16,494 bases of DNA. Source: DASPTT01 sp035623275. Its GTDB lineage: Bacteria; Actinomycetota; Acidimicrobiia; Acidimicrobiales; UBA8190. A program made the translations under genes and the position numbers. Below the pieces are notes generated by a model, which made no database searches, was not told where the DNA came from, and worked only from the letters and a program-made list of their open reading frames with translations. Location of the stretch: assembly GCA_035623275.1 (NCBI GenBank), contig DASPTT010000085.1, positions 1 to 16,494 on the forward strand. The letters run 5' to 3'. Below are positions 1 to 6,817 of the stretch, one piece after another. Each line of letters starts with the position of its first letter. The stretch's first letter is position 1.

Positions 1-1
1 C

Positions 2-1834
2 AGCAGAACGCGGCGGGCGATCCCGGGCTGGGAGCGGCGCTGGAGCGAATGGCCCGAGCGGACCAGGACCACGATCAAGCTCGCCGTGCTCGGCGTCGCC
101 GTCGTCGTGGCCTACAGCTACTCGCTCGAGACCCTGGTCCAGAGCGCCGGGCTCGAGACCCCCCTCGCATACGCCAGCCTCGTGCCCTTCATCGCGGTGG
201 CCCTCGCCGCGCTGCGGGCCCGCCCCCTCCGTCCGGAGCCGGACATCAACGACCGCCAGGTCGACTACATCGTGGGCATCCCCCTCGTCATGCTGGCCAT
301 CACCATCGAGGTGTGGCTTCCCGGCAAGCTCTCGGCGATGTTCTGGGTGTACCGGCTCGACCTCCTGTCGTTGCCGTTCTTCGTCGCCGGTGCCGTGGCC
401 ATCCTCTTCGGCACTCGCGTCCTGTGGCGACAGAAGCTGGCCGTGGGGTACCTGTTCCTCGCCTGGCCCCTCCCGTACACCATGGTGCTCCTGTGGGTGC
501 TCAACGCCTTCACCACGCTGACCTTGGCCGGCCTGCACGCAGCAGTGCACCTCCTGCCGCTGGCCACCGCCTCCACCAACTCGGACTACTCGATCTTCTC
601 CGTGACCCACCGGGGTGCCAGCTTCGACCTCAGCGTGGTCTCGGCGTGCTCCGGCGTGAACGGGATCGTCGGCTTCCTCCTCATCGGGGTCGCCTTCGGA
701 GCGATCGTGCGCGGGCCTCGCCTCCGCAAGGCGCTCTGGCTGTTCGGCGGCATGCTCCTCCTGTGGTGCATCAACATCGGCAGGCTGCTCTTCATCTTCT
801 GGGCCGGAAAGGAGTGGGGTGAGCACATCGCCATCGGCGTCTTGCACCCGTTCGTCGGCCTCGTGACCTTCAGCATCGGCGTGCTGATCATGGTGCTCCT
901 GCTGCATCCGATCGGCCTCGAGATCCCCGGCCTCACCGTGCTCCGGCGGGATCTCGACGCGCCGACGCGCCCTGCACCGTCGGCACGGGGCTTTCGGCCG
1001 TTCACTGCGCTGGCGGTCGTGGCGGCCTCGGCCATCGTCCTGGGCGCGGCCGACGCCGGGCTCCGCTCCTACAACCTGGTCGCCGACGCGTCGGGCACGC
1101 CCCGCCTGCTGGCGTACCGGACCGCGCCGGTGGCCCCCGGCGGCTGGACGGTCAGCCAGGTCGCGACCTTCGACTGGGCGAAGCCGCTGTTCGGCGACGA
1201 CTCCACGTGGGACCGGTACTCGTTCCAGCCGGACGCGGGCGGCGGGGACCTGCACAGCGACCTGGGCATGACCTTCGACGTGATCGACTCCGGGAACCTC
1301 CAGAGCTTCGCCGCCTACGGGATCGAGGCGTGCTACCAGTTCCACGGGTTCTCGTTGCGCAACGTCGCCCAGGTGCGCCTGGCCGGCGGGATCGTCGGGC
1401 AGACGTTGTCGTACACGGCCGACCATCAGAGCTGGTCGATCGTCTACTGGATCGTCCCCGTCAAGTTGCCCGGTCAGGCGGTGCGCTACGAGCGCCTGGT
1501 CCTCTATCTCCTCGACGGGCAGGTGCGCGCGCAGGTCACGCTTCCCCGGGGCACGAGCCTCTCCGACCTCGGGGGCGCGCTGGGCACGTCCCCTGCCGAC
1601 CGGGCGCTCGCCGTCAACCGGGCCTTCCTCGTGTCCTTCGCCGACGAGCTCCTCCGGGCGCAGGCGTCGCCCACGCAGACGCGCCTGGCCGTGGCCAAGG
1701 CGTCGGCGGTGGCGTCGCCGGTGAGCGAGGCGGCTGCCGGCACCCCCGGACCGACGCAGGCGGCGGGGGGACCACCGGCCTCGCAGACGCCCATGGCGCC
1801 TCGGGAGACCGCCTTCGTGAGCCTCAAGCAGTAG
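2..1834 (+). CDS. Exosortase/archaeosortase-family transpeptidase with fused EpsI-like C-terminal domain (5' end probably outside window)
   Basis: This is a polytopic membrane protein of the exosortase family, presumed to cleave and process proteins carrying a C-terminal sorting tail at the outer face of the membrane. Counting from the GTG at 86, the family triad is visible: Cys188 in SACSGVNG, Arg233 in CINIGRLLF and His254 in VLHPFVG, set among about eight hydrophobic helices (residues 1-290). A further helix (about 306-325) leads to a soluble domain (about 335-500) resembling the EpsI domain often found beside or fused to exosortases, with a GIEACYQFHGF segment where EpsI carries its Cys motif. 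The tail is Ala/Pro/Thr-rich. The only in-frame start is GTG 86. It has no ribosome binding site and would fall inside the first helix. The frame is open to base 2 with no other ATG, GTG or TTG, so the true start is probably upstream of the window. The family call is firm; the EpsI-like call is moderate. The substrate is unknown. It is probably cotranscribed with the sortase 4 nt downstream. Confidence 0.85.
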   Translation, partial: SRTRRAIPGWERRWSEWPERTRTTIKLAVLGVAVVVAYSYSLETLVQSAGLETPLAYASLVPFIAVALAALRARPLRPEPDINDRQVDYIVGIPLVMLAITIEVWLPGKLSAMFWVYRLDLLSLPFFVAGAVAILFGTRVLWRQKLAVGYLFLAWPLPYTMVLLWVLNAFTTLTLAGLHAAVHLLPLATASTNSDYSIFSVTHRGASFDLSVVSACSGVNGIVGFLLIGVAFGAIVRGPRLRKALWLFGGMLLLWCINIGRLLFIFWAGKEWGEHIAIGVLHPFVGLVTFSIGVLIMVLLLHPIGLEIPGLTVLRRDLDAPTRPAPSARGFRPFTALAVVAASAIVLGAADAGLRSYNLVADASGTPRLLAYRTAPVAPGGWTVSQVATFDWAKPLFGDDSTWDRYSFQPDAGGGDLHSDLGMTFDVIDSGNLQSFAAYGIEACYQFHGFSLRNVAQVRLAGGIVGQTLSYTADHQSWSIVYWIVPVKLPGQAVRYERLVLYLLDGQVRAQVTLPRGTSLSDLGGALGTSPADRALAVNRAFLVSFADELLRAQASPTQTRLAVAKASAVASPVSEAAAGTPGPTQAAGGPPASQTPMAPRETAFVSLKQ

Positions 1835-1838
1835 GGCG

Positions 1839-3212
1839 GTGTCGGTGGAGAGCGTGATCGCGACTGTGCGGCGCGTCGACGGCCCCGCGGCCGGCGACGC
1901 CGAATTCGACGGTGACGTGCCCGCCATCGGGCGGACCTTCGCCGAGCGCCTGATCGACGACGCCGTGGCGCGGGCCCGGCGGGCCGATCCCGAACGGACC
2001 GTGACGGTCAGCACCTGGGACGAGATCTGGGCCCGCTGTCGTGCCCTCGAACCCCGGGACGTGGCCGTGGGCAGGGCGATCCGCCTCGCCTTCCGGGTGG
2101 CGCGCACCGTCGATGCCGAGTCCGGCGCGGTGGCCGCTTCCGAGCCCGACGGCGGACCGGTCTCGGCGACGGTCCGAGGGGCGCCCGCGATCGTGCCGGC
2201 CGTGTCGGCCGTCCCGGCCATGCCGGCCGTCCCGGCCATGCCCGCCATGCCCGCCATGCCGGTCGCCGTGGGCAGGGCGATCCCGGTGGCGAGCGGCGCG
2301 CCACCCGTGGTGGTCCTGCCGGCGCCGCGGCGCGACGCCGGCACGGTGCGGCGTCGGCGGATGTACGTCGCGGCGACGTGGGTCCGCAACATCGGGCTCC
2401 TCATGATCCTGTTCGCCGCGTGGCTCCTGTGGGGCACGAGCATCTCGAACCATCACGCCCAGGTCGCGCTCGCCTCCGAATTCCACGCCCGGGTCCCGCA
2501 CGTGTCGACGACGGCGAGCAGGCCGTTGCTGCCGGCGGGACCAGGGGTCGCGCAACCGCCCGAGGGGACGCCGGTGGCGCATCTGCAGATCCCGGCGATC
2601 GCGCTCGACCAGTACGTGGTGCAGGGCACCAACCAGACCGACCTCGCCCAGGGTCCAGGACACTACGTGGGGACGTCGATGCCCGGCCAGCAGGGGAACG
2701 TCGCCATCGCGGGACACCGGACCACGCATGGCGCACCGTTCGACGAGCTCGACCAGCTGGCAGCGGGCGATCGGATCTACCTGACCTCGACCAGCGGGCG
2801 GCGCCTCACCTACGTCGTGTCGATGGCTCCCTTCGCCGTGTCGCCCAGTGACGTCGCCGTCCTGAACGACCAGGGGGACAACCGGCTGACCCTCACGACG
2901 TGCACGCCGAGGTTCTTCGCCACCCAGCGCCTGATCGTCGTCGCCTCGTTGCAGATGCCGACGGTGTCGGGCCAGGCCGCCCGTCATCGCGTTCGGTACG
3001 AGGCGATCGCCGTCGGCTCGACAGGGTGGAACTGGCGATACCTTCCCGAGGTCGTCCTCGCGGCCGCCCTGTTGGTCGCGCTCGGGCTCTCCCAGGGGCG
3101 CATCCGGACACGACTGGGGAAGGCGAGCTGGGTCCTGGTCACGCCGATCTGGGTCGCCGGCGTCTACTTCCTGTTCGTCGGGCTGAGCGCCCTCCTGCCG
3201 GCGACCGTCTGA
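1839..3212 (+). CDS. Class E-like sortase with long cytoplasmic N-terminus and C-terminal membrane hairpin
   Basis: This is a cysteine transpeptidase expected to join sorted surface proteins to the envelope. The sortase core spans about residues 244-375. The catalytic set is His293 (AGHRTTHG), Cys355 (LTLTTCTPRF) and Arg364 (ATQRLIV); the TLTTC form is typical of actinobacterial class E/D sortases. One helix (about 180-203) precedes the core, and two helices (about 400-420 and 433-453) follow it. At 457 aa it is much longer than usual sortases (about 200-300 aa). The excess is a roughly 175-residue N-terminal region with a charged part and eight tripeptides of VPA/MPA type (residues 119-142). 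The start is GTG, 4 nt after the exosortase stop, which suggests translational coupling. The sortase identity is strong; the subclass is an inference from motifs. No LPxTG-type substrate is visible in the window. Confidence 0.9.
   Translation: MSVESVIATVRRVDGPAAGDAEFDGDVPAIGRTFAERLIDDAVARARRADPERTVTVSTWDEIWARCRALEPRDVAVGRAIRLAFRVARTVDAESGAVAASEPDGGPVSATVRGAPAIVPAVSAVPAMPAVPAMPAMPAMPVAVGRAIPVASGAPPVVVLPAPRRDAGTVRRRRMYVAATWVRNIGLLMILFAAWLLWGTSISNHHAQVALASEFHARVPHVSTTASRPLLPAGPGVAQPPEGTPVAHLQIPAIALDQYVVQGTNQTDLAQGPGHYVGTSMPGQQGNVAIAGHRTTHGAPFDELDQLAAGDRIYLTSTSGRRLTYVVSMAPFAVSPSDVAVLNDQGDNRLTLTTCTPRFFATQRLIVVASLQMPTVSGQAARHRVRYEAIAVGSTGWNWRYLPEVVLAAALLVALGLSQGRIRTRLGKASWVLVTPIWVAGVYFLFVGLSALLPATV
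2064..2283 (+). repeat. 19-bp perfect direct repeat (2064-2082 and 2265-2283) within the sortase gene
   Basis: The 19-mer gccgtgggcagggcgatcc occurs at 2064-2082 and again at 2265-2283. The copies are 201 bp apart, so both are in the same frame and both encode VAVGRAI. They flank the segment that carries the VPA/MPA array. This could be a remnant of an internal duplication or a recombination-prone pair. Loss of the 201-bp interval would keep the reading frame. Confidence 0.7.
2193..2264 (+). repeat. Eight 9-bp tandem units encoding VPA/MPA tripeptides
   Basis: Eight consecutive 9-bp units of the form (g/a)tgccggcc, with variants gtgtcggcc, gtcccggcc and atgcccgcc, lie in frame in the sortase gene. 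They give VPA VSA VPA MPA VPA MPA MPA MPV. The array codes a Pro/Ala-rich linker between the N-terminal region and the first membrane helix. Exact adjacent copies (atgcccgcc twice) suggest slippage-prone expansion, so copy number may vary between strains. Confidence 0.85.
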
Positions 3213-3226
3213 GACACCGGCAGGAG
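3192..3226. terminator. Inverted repeat at the convergent end of the sortase gene and the coiled-coil gene
   Basis: Arms ctcctgccgg (3192-3201) and ccggcaggag (3217-3226) are perfect 10-bp complements separated by 15 nt. The left arm lies in the last codons of the sortase gene and the right arm lies just before the stop of the opposing gene at 3231. The position between two convergent genes fits a two-way transcription terminator. There is no T-tract, which is common in high-GC actinobacteria, so the role is inferred from position and symmetry. Confidence 0.55.
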
Positions 3227-3230
3227 CGTG

Positions 3231-4055
3231 TCACCCGGCGAGGGGGTGCGGTTGGCTCATCCCCGCCGGCGGTCCACCGGGGGGTGGCGGTGGCGGATAG
3301 GTCGGCATCGGCTCGCGGCGCACACCAGCCCGCGGCGCGGGAGCGGGGACGGTGGCCGTGGTGCCCGGCGCAGGGGACGGGCCGACCGATGGAGACGGGG
3401 TCGGGACCGCTCCCCCGGGCACGGGCGGGGTGGGCGGTGCGGTCGGTGCGGTCGGCGGCAGGCCCGGTGCTGCGGTCGCCGTGGGGCCGGGGTGCATGGC
3501 CGTGGCCGACGACAGCGAGGCGCGCAGCCTCGTCAGCTCGGACACGATCGTGTCGTTCATCTTGGCGAAGGTCTCGATCGTGTCCGAGAGCCGGGAGGTC
3601 GCCTCGGGGTCGAGCATCGCCTGTCGCCGAGCCTCGTCGGCGATCCGGGCCGCTTCGGCGTTGGCCTGGTCGATGATGGAGGCGGCCTGCGCCCTCGCCC
3701 CCGCGACGATCGCCACCGCGTCCAGGTTCGCCTTGGCGACGATCTCGCCCGCCCGTCGCTCGGCCTCTGCGACCGATCCGTCGACGTGCGCCTGGGCTTC
3801 GACGAAGAGCCGGCCGATCTCGGCCTCGGTCACCCGGGCGGCTCGAGAGCGCCCGAAGGCGTCGGTGAGCCGGGTCAGCTGCTCCGTCAGATGGTCCATG
3901 AGCCCAGCGACGTGCGAGAGCGAGGACGCGACCGCCTCGAGGGCCTCGTCGTCGCCTTGCTGGTCCGGCTCCTGGACCGACGGGACAGGAGGGACGACCC
4001 GGATGGGCGGTCGCAGGCCCTGGGGGATGTCGGACTCAGGCGTCATGGCACACAC
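3231..4055 (-). CDS. DivIVA-like coiled-coil protein with proline-rich tail, function unknown
   Basis: This is a soluble 274-residue protein without signal peptide or membrane helix. Residues about 35-165 are Ala/Glu/Arg-rich with long helical heptad character (segments such as AEAERRAGEIVAKAN and AEAARIADEARRQA), resembling DivIVA/Wag31-type or ATP-synthase-b-like coiled coils. Residues about 168-274 are a low-complexity Pro/Ala/Thr tail ending in a PPPPPP stretch and a short Gly/Pro end. Two starts are possible: GTG at 4055 (GGAG 13 nt upstream) or ATG at 4046. A scaffold or polar-organiser role is plausible from the architecture, but there is no family-specific motif. It stands alone, convergent with the sortase gene. 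The larger plus-strand frames over the same bases are shadows with Arg/Gly-biased composition. Confidence 0.65.
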   Translation of the reverse strand: MCAMTPESDIPQGLRPPIRVVPPVPSVQEPDQQGDDEALEAVASSLSHVAGLMDHLTEQLTRLTDAFGRSRAARVTEAEIGRLFVEAQAHVDGSVAEAERRAGEIVAKANLDAVAIVAGARAQAASIIDQANAEAARIADEARRQAMLDPEATSRLSDTIETFAKMNDTIVSELTRLRASLSSATAMHPGPTATAAPGLPPTAPTAPPTPPVPGGAVPTPSPSVGPSPAPGTTATVPAPAPRAGVRREPMPTYPPPPPPGGPPAGMSQPHPLAG

Positions 4056-4086
4056 ATCGATTCCGGTTCTCCGCCCGATCGCACCT

Positions 4087-4095
4087 TACTTATTA
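4087..4095 (-). promoter_or_regulatory. Possible -10 region for the coiled-coil gene
   Basis: The strip around 4086-4097 is one of few AT-rich spots in the window. Read on the minus strand it holds TAATAA (4095-4090) and TAAGTA (4092-4087), about 32-40 nt upstream of the GTG at 4055. No convincing -35 box stands at 16-18 nt spacing, so this rests mainly on base composition and position. Confidence 0.3.
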
Positions 4096-4180
4096 CGTGT
4101 TTCGTGGTTCCAGGCCTGCACCCGACGAACTCCCAGCTCAGAGGCTAATTCTTGGTGACGGGAGCGCGAACCTGCGGTCG

Positions 4181-4942
4181 TCATTCGGCCTCGGCCAGCG
4201 GCTTCCCGCCGGTCAGCTCGATGTCGCCGAGGACGACGAGCCGGCTCACGAAGGCGGCCACGATGCCGCCGACGAGAGGGGCCACGATGAAGAGCCACAC
4301 CTGCTTGAGGGCGTCGCCGCCGACGACCAGGGCCGGGCCGAACGAGCGGGCCGGGTTGACGGAGGTGCCCGTCAACGGGATGCCGATGAGGTGCACCGTC
4401 GCCAGTGCGAGGCCGATGGCCACCGGCGCCGCGTAGGGCGACGTCGTGCCCTTGGCCGTCACCGCCAGCACGACGAACACGAAGAGGAAGGTGAGGATCA
4501 CCTCGGCGAGGAAGGCGCCGCCGGCGCTGAGGTGGATGAGCGAGTGCGTGTCGTAGCCGTTGGTGCCCAGTCCCACGGTGGCCTTGTGGTACGTCGGGGC
4601 TTGGGAGAACACCGCGTAGAGGACGAGGGCGCCGAGGATGCCGCCCACGAATTGGGCGATCCAGTAGCCGATGGCGGTGCGCAGCTTCATGCGACCCGAA
4701 AAGAGGAAGCCGATGGTGACCGCGGGGTTGACGTTGCACCCCGAGATGGGCCCCAGGGCGTAGGCGAGGCACAGCAGCACGAACCCGAAGGCGAGCGCCG
4801 TGGCGACGACGCCGGCGGAGATGCTCGAGCCCGCGGCCTCGTAGCCGAAGGACAGGGTGGCCACACCCACGGCGAAGAACACCAGGAGGCCCGTCCCGAG
4901 CGCCTCGGTGGCGAACTGCCTGAGATCGAGCTCTTCGTTCAT
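4181..4942 (-). CDS. aqpZ: Aquaporin Z-type water channel (MIP family)
   Basis: This 253-residue six-helix membrane channel moves water across the cytoplasmic membrane. Both half-helix signatures are present: SGCNVNPAVTIGF and GTSVNPARSFGPAL. The selectivity-filter positions known from E. coli AqpZ can be matched: Phe in TALAFGF, His in TVHLIGIP, Thr and Arg in TSVNPAR. This favours a water-selective channel over a glycerol facilitator. The start is ATG 4942, preceded by GAAGGGG about 6 nt upstream. The frame stays open to 5119, but that extension has no membrane or family character and crosses the csrA promoter region, so it is rejected. The gene is monocistronic and divergent from csrA across 194 bp. 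There is no functional link to the neighbouring flagellar genes. Confidence 0.93.
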   Translation of the reverse strand: MNEELDLRQFATEALGTGLLVFFAVGVATLSFGYEAAGSSISAGVVATALAFGFVLLCLAYALGPISGCNVNPAVTIGFLFSGRMKLRTAIGYWIAQFVGGILGALVLYAVFSQAPTYHKATVGLGTNGYDTHSLIHLSAGGAFLAEVILTFLFVFVVLAVTAKGTTSPYAAPVAIGLALATVHLIGIPLTGTSVNPARSFGPALVVGGDALKQVWLFIVAPLVGGIVAAFVSRLVVLGDIELTGGKPLAEAE

Positions 4943-5055
4943 GGCATTCCCCTTCCGACGGTCCCCTCGGCGAAACGTTACCGGCGCCGCCTCGGCGGTT
5001 GTGGGACCGGGGACAGGGTGCGCGCGCCCATCCCCTGGCCTTGGGCGTGCTCCCG

Positions 5056-5061
5056 TATACT
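5056..5061 (+). promoter_or_regulatory. Probable -10 box of the csrA promoter
   Basis: TATACT matches the housekeeping-sigma -10 consensus at five of six positions and sits 76 nt before the csrA start in otherwise GC-rich sequence. No clear TTGACA-like -35 is seen at 17 nt spacing. The expected transcription start is about 5068, giving a leader of about 70 nt. It does not resemble the sigma-28-type sites upstream of the flagellar units. Confidence 0.5.
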
Positions 5062-5068
5062 CTGGCCG

Positions 5069-5082
5069 CGCGCACGTGCGCG
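5069..5082. repeat. 14-bp perfect palindrome at the predicted csrA transcription start
   Basis: The sequence cgcgcacgtgcgcg equals its own reverse complement. It begins one base after the predicted start point set by the TATACT box. That placement suits an operator for a dimeric repressor or a 5'-end structure in the mRNA. It may also be chance in GC-rich DNA. Confidence 0.4.
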
Positions 5083-5121
5083 GTTGCACCGGCGTCGGCT
5101 CGCTCGTAGGGCGAGACATCC

Positions 5122-5130
5122 ACGGAGGGA
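5122..5130 (+). promoter_or_regulatory. csrA ribosome binding site overlapping CsrA-type ANGGA motifs
   Basis: The strong Shine-Dalgarno GGAGGGA stands 6-8 nt before the ATG at 5137. Two overlapping copies of the CsrA recognition core ANGGA cover it: ACGGA (5122-5126) and AGGGA (5126-5130). CsrA proteins commonly repress by binding such motifs over a ribosome binding site, so self-repression is likely but not shown. Confidence 0.55.
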
Positions 5131-5136
5131 AGAGCC

Positions 5137-5430
5137 ATGCTGGTCTTGAGCCGAAAGACCCGTGATGCGATCGTCATCGGCCACGACGTCCGGGTCATGG
5201 TGCTGTCGATCGGCCGGGACCAGGTCCGCCTGGGCATCCAGGCGCCGCCCGACGTCGAGGTCCATCGTGAGGAGGTCTACCTCGCCATCCAGGAGGCGAA
5301 CCGCCAGGCGGCCGCCTCCTCCGGCGAGGCGGTGGAGGGTCTCGCCGCCGTCCTGCCGGCGCGCGGCGAGGACGGCGCAGCCGATCAAGCGGCCGAGCCC
5401 GGGGGCACCAGCGGCACGGCGACCCCGTAG
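5137..5430 (+). CDS. csrA: Carbon storage regulator/translational regulator CsrA with C-terminal extension
   Basis: This small RNA-binding dimer represses translation by binding GGA motifs in mRNA leaders; in flagellated bacteria with FliW it controls flagellin translation. The N-terminal 55 residues match the family closely, beginning MLVLSRKTRDAIVIG. The key RNA-contact residues Leu4 and Arg44 (VHREEVY) are in place. At 97 aa it is longer than typical CsrA (about 60-75 aa); the extra Ala/Gly-rich tail is encoded largely where the gene overlaps the opposing fliW. The start is certain, given GGAGGGA and ATG. It is transcribed alone from the TATACT site. Its partner gene fliW converges on it and overlaps the final 46 bp, so the two mRNAs have complementary 3' ends. 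Confidence 0.95.
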   Translation: MLVLSRKTRDAIVIGHDVRVMVLSIGRDQVRLGIQAPPDVEVHREEVYLAIQEANRQAAASSGEAVEGLAAVLPARGEDGAADQAAEPGGTSGTATP

Positions 5431-5849
5431 TCGGAACCGTGCTGGACCACCTGGGCGGCGGCCCGGGTGTGCCGGTTGACCACGATCGGCCCGAGCAGGT
5501 TCATCTTGGGCGGCTCGGGCGCGGGGGCGAGGGTGACGATGGCCAGGATCACGGCGTCGTCGGCCGAGCGGAGGCCCAGCCGCTCCACCGACTCCACGTC
5601 GATCTCCACCGTGTAGTCGGGGACGATGACACCCGGTGGGATCACCGTGAAGCAGATGTCGGGGTGCTCGATCGATCGCATGCGGCAGAAGGGCTCGAGC
5701 GCGGGGCCGAGATCCTCGAGGACGAAGCGGTGCTCGTCGGGGAACCCAGGGAGGCCCGTGGCGAACTCGAGCACGACCTTGTCGACGGCGGGGGACAGGC
5801 CCTGGCCGCCGAGCACCGAGTCGCTGGTGCGGGACTGGGTCATCGACAT
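5385..5849 (-). CDS. fliW: Flagellar assembly factor FliW (CsrA antagonist)
   Basis: FliW binds CsrA and flagellin in turn, releasing flagellin mRNA from CsrA repression when flagellin is exported. The family core is clear: FATGLPGFPDEHRFVLEDLG near the start, the MRSIEHPDICFTVIPP centre, and NLLGPIVVNRHTRAAAQVV near the end, followed by a short tail. With ATG 5849 as start (GGTGGGAG, 8-nt spacing) it has 154 residues, a normal length. GTG 5864 is an alternative that would follow the flgL stop by 1 nt. It is the last gene of the flgN-flgK-flgL-fliW unit, 16 nt after flgL. Its 3' end lies inside csrA on the opposite strand, an unusual arrangement because the two genes are usually codirectional neighbours. 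Confidence 0.93.
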   Translation of the reverse strand: MSMTQSRTSDSVLGGQGLSPAVDKVVLEFATGLPGFPDEHRFVLEDLGPALEPFCRMRSIEHPDICFTVIPPGVIVPDYTVEIDVESVERLGLRSADDAVILAIVTLAPAPEPPKMNLLGPIVVNRHTRAAAQVVQHGSDYGVAVPLVPPGSAA

Positions 5850-5865
5850 GCGGTGTGCTCCCACC

Positions 5866-6807
5866 TCAACCGAGGAATTGGACGAGTGAGTCCTGCGTCA
5901 CCTTGGACGCGGCCCACAGCGCCGCCTGATACGAGTTCTGGACCTGCCCGAGCTGGGTGATCGCCTGGGGGAGATTGGTGCTCTGGATCCCCGACAGCTC
6001 GCTCTGGAGCGCCTGCTGGGCGTTGGTGGCCTGCTGCTGGAAGGACTGCATGCGCTGGTAGTTGGCGCCCAGCACGGCGGCCTGGCCCTCGACCTGCGAC
6101 ATGGCGTTCTGGAGGTTCTGCAGGTCGGTCGTCATCACCTGGTTCAGGGCCGCCGGGGTGCCCGCTCGTAGGTCGGCGGAGATCTGGGCGAGCACGCCCA
6201 GGCTACCCGGGGTGGTGCTGAGCAGGCCGGTGGTCCCCGTGCCGAAGACGGCCGGGCCGGTCACCGACACCGGGATCTGCTCGCCCGAGGCCACCGTCCG
6301 GGTGGGCGCGGCGCCGCCGCCCACGTAGTTCCCCGAGCTGTCGTAGGCGGCCGAGACGTTGCCCGTGCCGGCGAAGATGGCCTGGCCCCCGTACTGGGTG
6401 TTGGCCAGCTGGGTGAGCTGCTGGCGCACCGAGTCGACCTGGGTGGCCAGCCCTTGGAGCGCCGCGCTCGACCCGGTGAGGTTGGCGCTCGAGACCGACA
6501 GCACGGCCTGCTGCGCGCTCTGGAGCGCCGAGAGGACCTGGTTCATCGTCGAGTTCCCCAGCGACAGCCAGCCGAGGCCGTCGGTGGCGTTGGCCGCGTA
6601 CTGCTGGGCCCGGGCCAACCCTGCGTTGACCTGCAGGATGTCGGCGGCGCCCGCGGGGTTGTCGGACGGCGCGTTGATCGCGTTGCCGGTCGAGATCTGC
6701 TGCTCCAGGGTGGCCTGCTGGCTCTGGTTGGCCACGATGTTGGCGATCAGCTGGTCCGCGACGATCGAAGGGGTGTAGCTGATCGAGCCACTCATGAGGT
6801 CGGTCAT
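5866..6807 (-). CDS. flgL: Flagellar hook-associated protein 3 FlgL
   Basis: FlgL is the second junction protein between hook and filament, exported through the flagellar type III system. The N-terminal flagellin-like helix region is plain (ISTGNAINAPSDNPAGAADI near residues 38-57). The C-terminal coiled helix region (about 225-313, Gln/Ala-rich, ending DSLVQFLG) also fits. At 313 aa it has normal family length. A central segment (about 145-215) rich in Gly, Thr and Val is the variable domain. The start is ATG 6807 with AGGGG 7 nt upstream. It follows flgK by 10 nt and shares transcription from the flgN promoter. It could be mistaken for flagellin, but position behind flgK and the divergent termini support FlgL. 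Confidence 0.92.
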   Translation of the reverse strand: MTDLMSGSISYTPSIVADQLIANIVANQSQQATLEQQISTGNAINAPSDNPAGAADILQVNAGLARAQQYAANATDGLGWLSLGNSTMNQVLSALQSAQQAVLSVSSANLTGSSAALQGLATQVDSVRQQLTQLANTQYGGQAIFAGTGNVSAAYDSSGNYVGGGAAPTRTVASGEQIPVSVTGPAVFGTGTTGLLSTTPGSLGVLAQISADLRAGTPAALNQVMTTDLQNLQNAMSQVEGQAAVLGANYQRMQSFQQQATNAQQALQSELSGIQSTNLPQAITQLGQVQNSYQAALWAASKVTQDSLVQFLG

Positions 6808-6817
6808 GTCGACGCCC

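Noticed and set aside
3228..4158. Two plus-strand frames over the coiled-coil gene
   Set aside because: The minus frame shows coherent heptads and a Pro-rich tail, while the plus frames are Arg/Gly- or Ala/Ser-biased without structure.
4943..5119. N-terminal extension of the aquaporin to 5119
   Set aside because: It has no family match, crosses the csrA promoter, and ATG 4942 has a good ribosome binding site.
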